From Thermophagus xiamenensis (lineage in GTDB: Bacteria; Bacteroidota; Bacteroidia; Bacteroidales; Marinilabiliaceae), in the NCBI RefSeq assembly GCF_900112795.1, contig NZ_FONA01000004.1, positions 157,134 through 221,133 of the forward strand: a DNA stretch of 64,000 nucleotides, read 5' to 3'. The notes beneath the pieces are model-generated. The model was not told the origin of the DNA and did not search any database. It worked only from the letters and a program-made list of their open reading frames with translations. Below, piece by piece: positions 1 through 9,871 of this stretch (position 1 is its first letter; each line of letters opens with the position of its first letter). The translations under genes were made by a program, and so were the position numbers.

Positions 1-1118
1 GGATTAAGACGGAATTCTGCTTTAAGCGTCTCATTTAAAGCTTGTATTAGTTTAATGGGTTGTCCTTCGGCATTATGTGTCCCGTCGGGATATTTTTGGC
101 TTACATACGGTTCCGGGATAACAAAATCATGAATTGATTCGGGCTTTGGATCCGGAGCTTTCATTGCCTTTTTGTGGGCCTCTTTAACCTCCTTGACAAC
201 CCTTTCTTCAATCTCTTTCAACTCCTCTTCAGTTGCTCTACCGTAACGAAGAAGCATTCTACGGTATTTAGCCAAAGGGTCATATTCTTTAACATAATTT
301 AATTCGTTTTGGTCCCGGTAAAGTTCATGTCTATCGGAATTGGAGTGAGAACCAATCCGTACACAATTGGCATGAACTACAACAGGGGATTGCTGTGTCA
401 TGGCCCAATTAACAGCCTCTTCCATGGCATTCATGGAATCAAACACATCCTTACCATTACAGTAAATAATTCTTAAATGTTTAAATCCCTCAAAATTGCG
501 AGCCACCTTTCTGTTGGCAGTTTGATCTTCTTTAGGCACAGATATGCCATACCCATTGTCTTGAAAAACAAAAACCACAGGTAATTTTTCACGAGAAGCA
601 CCATTTATTGCCTCATAAACATAACCTTCGGAAACAGAGCTTTCACCTTGTGAGCTTATGACAACAGCATCTGTAACATTATAGGTTTTTAATGCTCGTC
701 CAAGTCCTACAGCATGAAGGGTGTGATTTCCCGTAGCTGAGCTTACGTTATGAATATTCCAGGATGGTTTGGCAAAGTGGTTTGACATGTGTCGTCCGCC
801 CCCTGCAACATCGGCATCTTTAGAAATACCATTAAAGATTATTTCTTCAGCAGTCATTCCTGCCGACACGCAAGTTTGAAGGTCCCGGTAATATGGGAAT
901 AAATGGTCTTTATTTTTACGGAATTTCTGGCCGATAGCCAGCTGAATACCATCGTGTCCTGCTGCCGGTGCGTGATATGACCACCCTATGGCCTGTTTTA
1001 AATAATTAGGGGCACGTTCGTCGAGCGTGCGTCCCAGGAATAATAAATAATACCACTTAAGCAGGGTTTCTTTATCGGTTTTTTTTACCGAATATTTTTC
1101 TTGAACATTACTTTTCAT
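1..1118 (-). CDS. 2-oxoacid dehydrogenase E1, alpha/beta fusion (3' end outside window)
   Basis: Thiamin-diphosphate-dependent E1 subunit of a pyruvate or branched-chain 2-oxoacid dehydrogenase complex, which decarboxylates the oxoacid and acylates E2. It starts at ATG 1118-1116 (MKSNVQEKYS) and stays open for 372 codons to the window edge. The alpha-type core contains the region DGIQLAIGQKF, then GRHMSNHF, and a ThDP-binding stretch SQGESSVSEGY followed by VFQDNGYGIS. In most E1 proteins the first part reads GDG; here it is GES, so the Mg-ligand Asp is replaced by Glu. The last residues visible (GQPIKLIQALNETLKAEF) look like the beginning of an E1-beta domain, which supports a single-chain alpha/beta fusion. 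The E2 gene lies 265 bp upstream on the same strand, although E2 has its own promoter. Substrate specificity cannot be read from the sequence. Confidence 0.85.
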   Translation of the reverse strand, partial: MKSNVQEKYSVKKTDKETLLKWYYLLFLGRTLDERAPNYLKQAIGWSYHAPAAGHDGIQLAIGQKFRKNKDHLFPYYRDLQTCVSAGMTAEEIIFNGISKDADVAGGGRHMSNHFAKPSWNIHNVSSATGNHTLHAVGLGRALKTYNVTDAVVISSQGESSVSEGYVYEAINGASREKLPVVFVFQDNGYGISVPKEDQTANRKVARNFEGFKHLRIIYCNGKDVFDSMNAMEEAVNWAMTQQSPVVVHANCVRIGSHSNSDRHELYRDQNELNYVKEYDPLAKYRRMLLRYGRATEEELKEIEERVVKEVKEAHKKAMKAPDPKPESIHDFVIPEPYVSQKYPDGTHNAEGQPIKLIQALNETLKAEFRLN

Positions 1119-1383
1119 ACGATTCCTTTACTTTTAAATTATCTCATTTAAACCTGTTTATTAACACTACAAAAACAGACTTAAAATCAATTACTTTAAC
1201 TATTGCTGCAAGCACCAATAGTTTTCTTTTAGACCCGGGTTTAAATAAAACCCCATAAATTAAAACAAAATTTTAAGTTCCAGATTTTTAAGGATTTTCT
1301 AAAAAATAAACCTGACTTTTCTATTTAAATTTAAGTCCATACCCGTAATCCCCGGAAATTTTACGAAAAATAAATAACAGGGA

Positions 1384-2712
1384 TTAAATTTCCCTGTTTA
1401 CATCAGCATTTTCCAAATAGTCGGCAATTTTCCGTAAAAACATACCACCTAAAGCACCATCAACAACGCGATGGTCGTATGAGAGAGATAGAAACATTTT
1501 ATGCCGGATAGCAATAGCGTCACCTGTAGGCGTTTCAATTACCGCCGGTTTTTTCTCAATAGTACCTGTAGCCAGTATAGCCACTTGTGGTTGATTGATA
1601 ATAGGTGTACCTATAGTATTTTTAAATGAACCAAAGTTGGTAATAGTAAATGTTCCTCCTTGAATATCATCACTCGATAACTTATTGTTTCTGGCAGCTT
1701 CGGCCAAACGATTAATTTCGGAAGCAAGTCCCACAATATTTTTTTGGTCGGCTTGTTTTACAACGGGAACAATAAGGTTGCCTGAAGGCAAAGCTACAGC
1801 AATACCTATATTGACATTTTTTCGTTTGATGATGTTATACCCATCAACAGAAACATTAATGCCGGGAAAATCTCTGAGAGCTTTTGCTACCGCCTCAGCA
1901 AACATCGGCATAAAAGTTAATTTTTCGCCATATTTTTCCTGGAACTGATTTTTAACTTTATTTCTCCATATTACCAGGTTAGTAACATCAGCTTCAACCA
2001 CAGAAGTAACATGGGGAGAAACGTGCTTAGACATTACCATATGGTCGGCAATAAGCTTTCTCATGCGATCCATCTCAACAATTTCATCCCCTGCACCAGC
2101 AGAAACTTTGGGAGCTTGAATAGAAGTCACAGGTTTATCGGTGGTTGCTCCAACAATTTCTTTGGATGGACGTACACCTTCCGCGTTTCGTGTTTTCAAA
2201 TAATTCAACATGTCTTCTTTGGTAACTCGACCATCTTTCCCACTGCCAGGAATTTTGTCGAGCTCAGACAGCGGAATACCTTCCTCCTTTGCAATGCTCT
2301 TAACCAAAGGCGAATAAAAACGGTCACTTTTAATGGTTTCTTCTTCCTTGTTAAGAGGCTTTTGGGAAGCTGCAACCGCTGCCACCGGTTTATCCTTAAC
2401 CTCTGTGATTGGTGTTTCAGGTTTACTGTCAGCCGTTTCCGTGGTTATTTCCTCTACATCTGAATCTTCACCTTCTAAGGCAACTACCGCGACAACAGTT
2501 CCCACAGGAACAACGGCATCAACATCAAATTTAATTTCTTTAATAGTCCCAGATACTGGTGAAGGAATTTCAGAATCTACCTTATCGGTCGCAATTTCAA
2601 GTAATGGGTCGTCTTCTTCTACTTTATCGCCTACTTTAACAAACCATTTGGTAATGGTAGCTTCTTCGACGCTTTCACCCATTTTGGGCATCAGTATTTC
2701 AAATGTTGACAT
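1384..2712 (-). CDS. Dihydrolipoamide acyltransferase (E2) of a 2-oxoacid dehydrogenase complex
   Basis: The 442-residue core subunit transfers the acyl group from E1 through a swinging lipoyl arm to CoA. Domains in order: one N-terminal lipoyl domain (about 1-80) with the lipoylated Lys44 in EIATDKVDSEI; an Ala/Pro/Glu/Thr-rich linker (about 85-130); an E3/E1-binding peripheral subunit domain (about 133-173, SPLVKSIAKEEGIPLSELD); and the catalytic chloramphenicol-acetyltransferase-like domain (about 210-442) ending in SYDHRVVDGALGG with catalytic His414 and Asp418. Length and order are normal for a single-lipoyl E2. The start ATG at 2712 sits about 32 nt after a good Bacteroidota promoter. 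The fused E1 gene follows downstream, so the two probably work in one complex. Whether it is the branched-chain or the pyruvate type is not resolved. Confidence 0.9.
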   Translation of the reverse strand: MSTFEILMPKMGESVEEATITKWFVKVGDKVEEDDPLLEIATDKVDSEIPSPVSGTIKEIKFDVDAVVPVGTVVAVVALEGEDSDVEEITTETADSKPETPITEVKDKPVAAVAASQKPLNKEEETIKSDRFYSPLVKSIAKEEGIPLSELDKIPGSGKDGRVTKEDMLNYLKTRNAEGVRPSKEIVGATTDKPVTSIQAPKVSAGAGDEIVEMDRMRKLIADHMVMSKHVSPHVTSVVEADVTNLVIWRNKVKNQFQEKYGEKLTFMPMFAEAVAKALRDFPGINVSVDGYNIIKRKNVNIGIAVALPSGNLIVPVVKQADQKNIVGLASEINRLAEAARNNKLSSDDIQGGTFTITNFGSFKNTIGTPIINQPQVAILATGTIEKKPAVIETPTGDAIAIRHKMFLSLSYDHRVVDGALGGMFLRKIADYLENADVNREI

Positions 2713-2747
2713 ATCAATTGAGTTTAATTTTTGTAATATACAAATTG

Positions 2748-2779
2748 CAAAATTAGAAATTTAATCTATTTAAAACAAA
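2748..2779 (-). promoter_or_regulatory. Promoter of the E2 gene
   Basis: Read on the minus strand: TTTG (complement of 2776-2779), 20 nt spacer, TAATTTTG (2748-2755). This matches the Bacteroidota -33/-7 consensus and would start transcription about 32 nt before the E2 ATG. Confidence 0.6.
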
Positions 2780-3004
2780 TCCAAATAAAAATAAATCGTT
2801 GTTGTTCATTTGGTTTTCATCAAAACCACAATTTAGCCTGTTTTGTTCAAACATTAAATCATTTTATAAAACATTTTTCAAAAAGTTCGATAGAAATGGC
2901 TGAAACAGTGTGAAAAGGGCCAAATACAGAATGCGCAAAAGATTGAAATATAAAAATCAACCAAAAATTGGATACCCAAAACAAATTCGAAAAGAAAAAT
3001 TTTT

Positions 3005-3012
3005 TATTTTTG
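3005..3012 (+). promoter_or_regulatory. -7 element of the tRNA-Gly(CCC) promoter
   Basis: TATTTTTG fits TAnnTTTG and lies 24 bp before the mature tRNA. No clear TTTG box is seen 17-20 nt upstream, so only the -7 half is supported. Confidence 0.45.
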
Positions 3013-3036
3013 CAGGTGATAAAAAAAAGCAATCAC

Positions 3037-3109
3037 GCGGAAATAGCTCAGTTGGTAGAGCATCAGCTTCCCAAGCTGAGGGTCGCGGGTTCGAGTCCCG
3101 TTTTCCGCT
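3037..3109 (+). tRNA. tRNA-Gly(CCC)
   Basis: A 73-nt cloverleaf. The acceptor arms GCGGAAA and TTTCCGC pair perfectly, the D-arm is TAGCTCAGTTGGTAGAGCA, the anticodon stem TCAGC/GCTGA encloses loop TTCCCAA (anticodon CCC), and the T-arm is GCGGGTTCGAGTCCCGT. No CCA is encoded. It is a close paralogue of the tRNA-Gly(GCC) at 10557. Confidence 0.95.
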
Positions 3110-3112
3110 CAC

Positions 3113-3145
3113 AAAAAAAGCTGTCCTATTTCGACAGCTTTTTTT
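3113..3145. terminator. Bidirectional terminator between tRNA-Gly and thrA
   Basis: A perfect 13-bp inverted repeat (AAAAAAAGCTGTC / GACAGCTTTTTTT) with a 7-nt loop. The flanking A and T runs make it work as an intrinsic terminator for the tRNA on the plus strand and for the converging thrA transcript. Confidence 0.8.
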
Positions 3146-3165
3146 GTTTTATGGGGTATCAAGAG

Positions 3166-5601
3166 CTATACATTGGCCACTTTGATAATATCGGCTAAAA
3201 CCCCGGCTGCCGTAACATCAGCACCCGCACCATATCCTTTAATTTGCATAGGATGTTCGAAATAATGTTCTGACCAAATTAAAACTATATTATTACTTCC
3301 TTCCAAATCAAAGAATGGATGCTTATGGTCAACTTCAATAAGTCCTACTTTTGCTTTACCATTCGCCGTCATATGCGCAGCATACCGTAATTTTTTATTT
3401 TCAGCAAGTGCCTTTTGGCGTCGTTTTTCAAAAGTAATGTCAAGCTCGGCAATTTTTTCGAGAAATAAATCGAGCGAGGGCAAATCCAGATATTGTTGCG
3501 GCACAAATGGTTCAACTTCCACACCCGATGATTCAAGAGGATAACCGGCTTCACGAGCCAAAATAAGGGCTTTTCGGACCACATCGGTACCACTGAGGTC
3601 AATCCTTGGGTCAGGCTCACTATACCCCTTCTCTTTGGCTTCTATGATTACTTGAGAAAGAGGCTTTTTCTCAGATACCGAATTAACAATATAATTGAGC
3701 GTACCAGAAAGTACAGCTTCCATTTTCAAAATTTTTTCGCCGCTACGCACTAAATCATTTATAGGTGCAATTATTGGCAACCCTGCTCCTACATTGGTTT
3801 CATAGAAAAATTTCACTCCTTTTTTACGTGCAGTTTCTTTCAGTTTGCGATAAGTCTCATAGGAAGAAGAACTAGCAATCTTATTAGCGGTTACAACCGA
3901 CACATTAGCTTCGAGCAGAGAGAGATAAAGGCTGGCAACTTCATCACTGGCACTGCAATCTACAAAAACGCTATTTGCCATATTCATCTCAATAATTTTA
4001 TCTCGAAATTGAGATACATCGCCAGGCGTACCCTCTTTCTCCAATTTTTCAATAGCAGTATTGGGGTCAAGTCCCTCTTTGTCAAAAATCATTGAATTAC
4101 GTCCTGCCAGACCAACCAACCTAATTTTGAGACTATTATTTTTTATGAGTTTATCTCTTTGGGTGGCAATTTTATGTATTAATCGGCTACCAACTGTTCC
4201 TTTACCAACCAAAAACAGGTTAAGACGTGAGTAATCTGAAAGGAAGAAAGCCTCGTGGATAACATTTAAGGCCTTTTTGATATCTTTTTCTTTAATGACA
4301 AAAGATATATTAAGCTCTGATGCTCCCTGAGCAATAGCATAAACGTTGACGCCGTTTTTTCCAACGCTATTAAAAAGTAATCCGGCAATACCTGTGGTAT
4401 GCTTCATGTTTTCACCAACAATAGCTACCACTGCCATTTCATTGTCAATGATAATATTACTTATATGCCGTTCTGAAAGCTCTCTCTTAAATTCTTGCTC
4501 AATAGCCATTTTAGCCAATTCAGTTTGGCTACTATCGATAACTATACTAATGCTGTTTTCAGAAGAAGCCTGAGAGATAAGTATAACATTGATATTTTTC
4601 GCGGCAAGCGACGCAAACAAACGCATAGAGATGCCTGAAACGCCTACCATCCCTATTCCCTGAATTGTAAGAAGTGATACGCTCTTAATAGAAGAAATCC
4701 CCTTTATTTGTCTTTGACCTGCAGTTTCTTGCCTACCGTTTATTAAAGTACCGGGTGCCGAGGGATTAAAGGTATTTTTTATAGTAATAGGTATATTCTT
4801 TTGGTATACAGGTAAAATAGTAGGCGGATAAATCACTTTAGCACCAAAATGCGAGAGTTCCATAGCTTCGGCATAACTTAAATGCTCGATACAATAAGCC
4901 CGACTAATTACCTTTGGATCAGCCGTCATAAAACCATCCACATCGGTCCATATTTCAAGCATTTCAGCATCAAAAGCCGAAGCTAAGATAGAGGCAGTAT
5001 AGTCGGAACCACCTCGCCCAAGGGTTGTATTCTCTCCTCTTGCATTACTACTAATAAACCCTGGGAAAAGCGATAGATCAGCCAACTGTGGTTGTATTTC
5101 TCTTAAATGTTTATAGGTATAGACGAGGTCAGCATGAACTCGGCCATATTCTACAAATGTCTTAATATATAATCGACTGTCGAACCAGCGAGCGCCCAAA
5201 TAGGCTGCTATGATTTTGGAAGACAGTCTCTCGCCTATTCCCGAAATACTGGCGAGACTCTTTTCGCTAAGTTCGCGTATTAAAAATACCCCTTTGTTGA
5301 TAGATTTAAGTTCATCAAAAATTGGTTCTACCCCATTTCGGATAGCTGTATTGGCAGCTATATCAGGAAATAATGTATCAATGATCTGTAGATGATCATC
5401 AATAATATTATCAATATCTGTAGCATAAACAGGATTTCCCTCGGCAGCTTTATGAGCTGCACGTATCAAGCGGTCAGTTATTCCTCCAAAAGCAGAAACG
5501 ACGACTACTATTTGGCCTTTTTGACCCTCTACAATTTCTTTAACTTTTTTAATGTTTTCGGCAGTGCCGACAGATGTTCCTCCAAATTTTAATACCTTCA
5601 T
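3166..5601 (-). CDS. thrA: Bifunctional aspartokinase / homoserine dehydrogenase
   Basis: An 811-residue fusion catalysing the first and third steps of threonine/methionine synthesis: aspartate phosphorylation, and NAD(P)H reduction of aspartate semialdehyde to homoserine. The N-terminal kinase begins with the nucleotide-binding KFGGTSVGTAENI (residues 5-18) and contains the LGRGGSDYTAS motif near residue 195. Paired ACT regulatory domains fill about 310-460, suggesting feedback control by threonine. The dehydrogenase Rossmann motif FLVGKGTVGSRL is near residue 470, with ETNVGAGLPII and YSEPDPRIDLSGTDV further on. Length equals the classical ThrA/MetL fusion. It converges on tRNA-Gly(CCC) across a shared terminator and diverges from prfC. 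No thrB, thrC or Thr/Ile-rich leader peptide is seen next to it. Confidence 0.95.
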   Translation of the reverse strand: MKVLKFGGTSVGTAENIKKVKEIVEGQKGQIVVVVSAFGGITDRLIRAAHKAAEGNPVYATDIDNIIDDHLQIIDTLFPDIAANTAIRNGVEPIFDELKSINKGVFLIRELSEKSLASISGIGERLSSKIIAAYLGARWFDSRLYIKTFVEYGRVHADLVYTYKHLREIQPQLADLSLFPGFISSNARGENTTLGRGGSDYTASILASAFDAEMLEIWTDVDGFMTADPKVISRAYCIEHLSYAEAMELSHFGAKVIYPPTILPVYQKNIPITIKNTFNPSAPGTLINGRQETAGQRQIKGISSIKSVSLLTIQGIGMVGVSGISMRLFASLAAKNINVILISQASSENSISIVIDSSQTELAKMAIEQEFKRELSERHISNIIIDNEMAVVAIVGENMKHTTGIAGLLFNSVGKNGVNVYAIAQGASELNISFVIKEKDIKKALNVIHEAFFLSDYSRLNLFLVGKGTVGSRLIHKIATQRDKLIKNNSLKIRLVGLAGRNSMIFDKEGLDPNTAIEKLEKEGTPGDVSQFRDKIIEMNMANSVFVDCSASDEVASLYLSLLEANVSVVTANKIASSSSYETYRKLKETARKKGVKFFYETNVGAGLPIIAPINDLVRSGEKILKMEAVLSGTLNYIVNSVSEKKPLSQVIIEAKEKGYSEPDPRIDLSGTDVVRKALILAREAGYPLESSGVEVEPFVPQQYLDLPSLDLFLEKIAELDITFEKRRQKALAENKKLRYAAHMTANGKAKVGLIEVDHKHPFFDLEGSNNIVLIWSEHYFEHPMQIKGYGAGADVTAAGVLADIIKVANV

Positions 5602-6028
5602 CAGATAATTGCCTGTTTTTTGATTATAGATTTTTTATTTAGGAAATTACTACCTTTTAAAACTACATTAAAAGTTTAAAATATTAATTTACAGTATTAT
5701 ATTTTATTAATTTAAAGTATTAGTTAATTTATTTTGATTGGACCAATCAAAAGTGAAATTATAAAAACGAATTAATAAATCGAAAAAAGCAAATTTAGAA
5801 AAAAACCGAAGAATATATGACAAATGTTACAATTTAAAAGATTTACCAAACATTGTTTTAACAAATATAAGTTTGCTGGCAAAATTTTAAAAGCACGGTC
5901 ATAAGTTTTCATTTTTCCCTATTTTTTATAAAAATTTCTACAGACAGCGAAAGCAAGGGGTTAATCCCGGGCTACACATGAACGGTTTTCCAAATTGATG
6001 CCACTGAAATTAAAAGCGCTCAAATAGC
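5602..6028. other. AT-rich intergenic region between divergent thrA and prfC
   Basis: No coding potential, tRNA or convincing hairpin attenuator was found. It must hold the thrA promoter, but no clean TAnnTTTG/TTTG pair was recognised on the minus strand. Confidence 0.4.
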
Positions 6029-6058
6029 TTTGGGGTTTAATAACAATGACTAATTTTG
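6029..6058 (+). promoter_or_regulatory. prfC promoter
   Basis: TTTG (6029-6032), 18 nt spacer, TAATTTTG (6051-6058). Transcription would begin about 18 nt before the ATG at 6080, which argues against the in-frame TTG at 6056 as a start because it lies inside the -7 box. Confidence 0.65.
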
Positions 6059-6079
6059 CAGCCTGAAAAAAAAGACAAA

Positions 6080-7654
6080 ATGACATTTAAAGAGGAAATA
6101 CAAAGGCGTAGAACTTTTGGCATCATAAGTCACCCCGATGCCGGGAAGACTACCCTTACCGAGAAATTATTGCTTTACGGTGGTGCCATTCATGTAGCCG
6201 GGGCTGTTAAGTCAAATAAGATAAAAAAGACAGCCACCTCTGATTTTATGGAAATAGAGAAACAACGTGGAATCTCTGTTGCCACTTCGGTAATGGGCTT
6301 TGAATATAATGGATACAAAATAAATATTTTAGATACACCCGGTCACCAGGATTTTGCCGAAGATACCTATCGGACTTTAACTGCGGTAGATAGTGTCATT
6401 ATTGTAATAGATGCGGCCAAAGGTGTAGAAGCCCAAACAAGAAAACTGATGGAAGTATGCCGGATGCGGAATACACCGGTAATAGTTTTTGTTAACAAGA
6501 TGGATCGACCTTCACGAGACCCTTTTGATATTCTTGACGAAATAGAGGAAGAGCTTAAAATAGAAGTTCGTCCACTAAGTTGGCCGATTGGAAACGGTAC
6601 TGATTTTAAGGGCGTATATAATTTACATGAAGAAAACTTATACTTATTTCATCCCAATAAACAAACAATTGAAGAAGGTATAAGTCTGAAACTATCTGAC
6701 AGTAAGCTGGAAGAAGAGATTGGTGAAAGTTTGGCCGGCACACTACGCGAAGAATTAGAATTAGTTACAGGGGTATATCCCGAATTTCGAAAAGACGAAT
6801 ACCTGGCAGGAAAGCTAGCGCCTGTATTTTTTGGAAGTGCTTTAAATAATTTTGGTGTTCGAGAACTATTACATTGTTTTTTAGAGATAGCTCCCTCGCC
6901 TCGACCTTCGCATGCTGAGGAGCGGGAAGTGAAACCCGATGAAGAGAAATTCAGCGGTTTTGTTTTTAAGATTCATGCAAATATGGATCCTAATCACCGA
7001 AATAGAATTGCCTTTGTAAAAATTTGTTCAGGCCATTTTAAACGAAATACCAACTACAAACATGTTCGTTTAGGAAAACTGATGAAGTTTAGCAGCCCAA
7101 CGGCTTTTATGGCAGAAAAAAAGTCGATTATTGACGAGGCCTTCCCTGGTGATATAATTGGTATTCCGGATTCCGGTAATTTTAAAATTGGCGACAGTCT
7201 TAGCGAAGGAGAAAATCTGAATTTTAAAGGATTACCCAGCTTTTCGCCCGAATTATTTCGCTATATAGAAAATGCCGATCCGATGAAATCGAAACAGCTG
7301 GCCAAAGGTATCGACCAACTTATGGATGAAGGTGTGGCGCAATTGTTTGTTAGTCAGTTTAATGGTCGAAAGATAATTGGGACTGTCGGTGCTCTGCAGT
7401 TTGAGGTTATCCAGTATCGATTATTACATGAATATGGTGCTTCTTGTCGGTACGAACCTATTAATCTATACAAAGCGTGCTGGATAGAATCTCAGGATTC
7501 AGCGGAGTTAGAGGATTTCAAAAAACGAAAACATCAATATATGGCCAAAGACAAATTTGGTCGGGATGTATTTTTAGCCGATTCAGCATATATGTTAGAC
7601 ATGGCCCGAGAAAACTATAAAAACATCCGCTTTCATTTTACTTCAGAATTTTAA
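6080..7654 (+). CDS. prfC: Peptide chain release factor 3 (GTPase)
   Basis: RF3 is a translational GTPase that removes RF1/RF2 from the ribosome after peptide release. With ATG 6080 ([15 protein letters not shown]) the protein has 524 residues, the usual RF3 length. G1 is SHPDAGKTT near residue 17, G3 is DTPGHQDF, and G4 is NKMD. The C-terminal half ([23 protein letters not shown] region near residues 430-460) is characteristic of RF3 rather than EF-G. A longer in-frame reading from TTG 6056 is rejected because that codon overlaps the promoter. It stands alone: the next gene starts 148 bp later. Confidence 0.95.
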   Translation: MTFKEEIQRRRTFGIISHPDAGKTTLTEKLLLYGGAIHVAGAVKSNKIKKTATSDFMEIEKQRGISVATSVMGFEYNGYKINILDTPGHQDFAEDTYRTLTAVDSVIIVIDAAKGVEAQTRKLMEVCRMRNTPVIVFVNKMDRPSRDPFDILDEIEEELKIEVRPLSWPIGNGTDFKGVYNLHEENLYLFHPNKQTIEEGISLKLSDSKLEEEIGESLAGTLREELELVTGVYPEFRKDEYLAGKLAPVFFGSALNNFGVRELLHCFLEIAPSPRPSHAEEREVKPDEEKFSGFVFKIHANMDPNHRNRIAFVKICSGHFKRNTNYKHVRLGKLMKFSSPTAFMAEKKSIIDEAFPGDIIGIPDSGNFKIGDSLSEGENLNFKGLPSFSPELFRYIENADPMKSKQLAKGIDQLMDEGVAQLFVSQFNGRKIIGTVGALQFEVIQYRLLHEYGASCRYEPINLYKACWIESQDSAELEDFKKRKHQYMAKDKFGRDVFLADSAYMLDMARENYKNIRFHFTSEF

Positions 7655-7802
7655 TCTTTTGAAGTAATAAATGGAATAAATAATTACAAAAGATGGGGCA
7701 TTTATCCTAACAAGATACAGCAATACTTCAAAAGGATAACTAAAAATCGAATAACAGCCTATATAAAAGCATATTAAATAACATCATTTAGATTAAAATT
7801 TT

Positions 7803-8381
7803 ATGATTACAGAAAGTTTTTGGTACAGCTGGGTATTAATACCGGCAATGATATTTTTAGCCAGGGTAGCGGATGTAACCATTGGAACCGTCAGGATAGT
7901 TTTCATCTCAAAAGGGTTGAAGATGCTGGCACCGCTATTGGGATTTTTTGAGATATTTATCTGGCTGATAGCGATGACCAAAATCTTTCAAAATCTGGAT
8001 AATTGGTTTTATTTCATTGCCTATTCAGGCGGATTTGCAACAGGAAATTACATAGGTCTCAAGATAGAAGAAAAACTTGCATTAGGGTATGTTAACTTGC
8101 AAATAATCACGCAAAACCCCGGCGAAGAATTAGCAAAAAAATTGGCAAGTCAAGGCTTTGGAGTTACCTGGCATGAAGCCCATGGTTCCCGAGGTGAAGT
8201 AACAGTAATATATTGTGTTATCAAACGCTCAGGATTTAAGGAAGCCACCAGCCTGATAAAAGAATATAATCCAAAAGCTTTTTATATCATTGAAGATGTA
8301 CGATTTGCGAATCAAGGGGTTTTTCCGGTAAAAAGTTTGGCCAGAACCAGTGGTAATTTCCCACGCAGAAAAGGAAAATAA
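7803..8381 (+). CDS. UPF0316 membrane protein (DUF5698/DUF2179-like)
   Basis: A 192-residue protein with about three N-terminal transmembrane helices (residues about 8-90, including LIPAMIFLARVADVTIGTVR and FEIFIWLIAMTKIF) followed by a soluble alpha/beta domain (about 100-180). The family is widespread in Firmicutes and Bacteroidota, and its C-terminal DUF2179-type domain is thought to bind a small ligand, but no function is established. The motif RVADVTIGTVRI is the family signature. It ends one base before the stop codon of the converging nuclease gene, with no terminator between them. Confidence 0.8.
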   Translation: MITESFWYSWVLIPAMIFLARVADVTIGTVRIVFISKGLKMLAPLLGFFEIFIWLIAMTKIFQNLDNWFYFIAYSGGFATGNYIGLKIEEKLALGYVNLQIITQNPGEELAKKLASQGFGVTWHEAHGSRGEVTVIYCVIKRSGFKEATSLIKEYNPKAFYIIEDVRFANQGVFPVKSLARTSGNFPRRKGK

Positions 8382-8382
8382 A

Positions 8383-9759
8383 TCAATAGGTCAAAAGCTG
8401 CACATGGTCTTTTTTGGCCGACAGCCAAGACCGAATAATGATGCGAGCATGGCGGTCATCCTTTCCGCCGACCAGAAAATCTTCCAACATGTAAGGGGAG
8501 GTTATTGTAACCTCATTGTTTATCCACCCATAACCTCTTACCTCGCCCTTATCGACCCAAACAAAAGATTTTTCTTGTAATTGACGTCCTTTATCCACAA
8601 TCACAAAATTGTGATGTGGCAAGTTCTGTTGCTTCAGCAGGTTGAGAGCTCTTAGATTATAATCCTCAGGTTTTTCGATGCCCTGGCAAGCCCCGGAACA
8701 TTGATTTAATTGAAAATCAAAGCAACCGTTTGAAGTATCTTCTAATCCGGACAAAAAACGGCACAACCTGTTTTTTTGTACCCACTGTGCCAAATATTTA
8801 CATGCATTCGACTTGGAAGAAAAGGATGCTACAGGGGTACTAGTCATTTTTGTAGTACGTTCTACAAAAAAACGGATGTAACCTTTTCTGTCGATATAGT
8901 AATAAATACCCCAAGCGAAATTATTCTTTTTAAGTGCCTTATTAAAAGGTGGTTTATGTTTTTGAATTTGCTCTGCCTCCATCAATAATGCGATTAATTC
9001 CGAGCCTGTAACAATGGCCTCAACATCGACCAGCTGTTGAACCATTTGACGTTTAGATTTATCTCTTACACGCAAATGAGATAAAACTCTTTTTTTGATG
9101 TTACAGCTTTTGCCAACATAAATTACCTCTCCGTTATCATTAAAGAAAATGTAAATTCCGGTTTTTTCAGGGAGGCTTTTGGCTTGGTTAGAATCAAAAT
9201 TGGGATGCAAGTGAGAGGTGTCGAAGGCTTGAGGCGGGAATATAAAATCCCCCTTTTTCTCGATTAAGTATTTTAAAAGCAACGCTGTTGCATGTGCATC
9301 TCCTCCCGCACGATGTCTGTCGGATAAAGGGATATTCAGTTCTTGACACAAATTTCCAAGACTATAAGAAGGTCGACCGGGCAAAATTTTTCTTGACAAT
9401 CTGACTGTACATAACTGGTCCCTTTCATATTTATAACCAAGCGATTCAAACTCTTTTTGAATGAAATGATAATCGAAAGAAACATTGTGCGCAACAAAAA
9501 TGGTATTTTCGGTTAGTTCAACAATGCGTTTGGCAATTTCATAAAAACGGGGTGCATCTTTCACCATTTCGTTAGTAATACCCGTAAGCCTACTTATATA
9601 ATAAGGAATAGTAATTTCCGGATTAACAAGTGAGGTGAAATGGTCAACAATTTCGGTTCCTTCCATCCGAAAAATAGCAATTTCTGTAATGCGACCTATC
9701 CCGGGTTTTCCACCGGTAGTTTCCACGTCAATAACTGAATATCTGGGAGGTTTAACCAT
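8383..9759 (-). CDS. DnaQ-type 3'-5' exonuclease fused to GIY-YIG (UvrC-like) nuclease domain
   Basis: A 458-residue two-nuclease protein. The N-terminal DEDDh exonuclease (about 1-175) shows VIDVETTGG (first Asp and Glu near residues 10-12), AHNVSFDYHF, and the closing DRHRAGGDAHAT with its His and Asp. A GIY-YIG domain (about 195-275) starts at KTGIYIFFNDNGEVIYVGKS and continues like the UvrC/Cho N-terminus, with a Cys-bearing tail (FQLNQCSGACQGIEKPEDY). This architecture is a recognised DNA polymerase III epsilon-like/UvrC fusion, probably acting in DNA repair. The start ATG at 9759 places MVKPPRYSVIDVE at the domain edge; an upstream in-frame ATG at 9816 would add 19 residues. A TACATTTG just 5 nt before the chosen ATG would make the transcript nearly leaderless. 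Confidence 0.85.
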   Translation of the reverse strand: MVKPPRYSVIDVETTGGKPGIGRITEIAIFRMEGTEIVDHFTSLVNPEITIPYYISRLTGITNEMVKDAPRFYEIAKRIVELTENTIFVAHNVSFDYHFIQKEFESLGYKYERDQLCTVRLSRKILPGRPSYSLGNLCQELNIPLSDRHRAGGDAHATALLLKYLIEKKGDFIFPPQAFDTSHLHPNFDSNQAKSLPEKTGIYIFFNDNGEVIYVGKSCNIKKRVLSHLRVRDKSKRQMVQQLVDVEAIVTGSELIALLMEAEQIQKHKPPFNKALKKNNFAWGIYYYIDRKGYIRFFVERTTKMTSTPVASFSSKSNACKYLAQWVQKNRLCRFLSGLEDTSNGCFDFQLNQCSGACQGIEKPEDYNLRALNLLKQQNLPHHNFVIVDKGRQLQEKSFVWVDKGEVRGYGWINNEVTITSPYMLEDFLVGGKDDRHARIIIRSWLSAKKDHVQLLTY

Positions 9760-9805
9760 GGGTGCAAATGTATTGAAAAAATAATGATTAAAAAGGCCCC
9801 AAAGT

Positions 9806-9837
9806 CTTGCATACAACGACGGATTAGCCTATTTTTG
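9806..9837 (+). promoter_or_regulatory. Promoter of the 6S-like RNA
   Basis: CTTG (9806-9809), 20 nt spacer, TATTTTTG (9830-9837). It lies upstream of a structured non-coding region that ends in a terminator. Confidence 0.5.
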
Positions 9838-9871
9838 CAATAGAAGATCATTGACAAGTAAGAGAAGAGCA

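Noticed and set aside
2011..2463. A 150-codon open frame on the plus strand
   Set aside because: It lies antisense to the E2 gene, has no family motifs and no promoter; it is a shadow of the real coding frame.
5602..6055. Threonine/isoleucine leader-peptide attenuator ahead of thrA
   Set aside because: No Thr/Ile-rich short frame and no terminator hairpin could be found on the minus strand.
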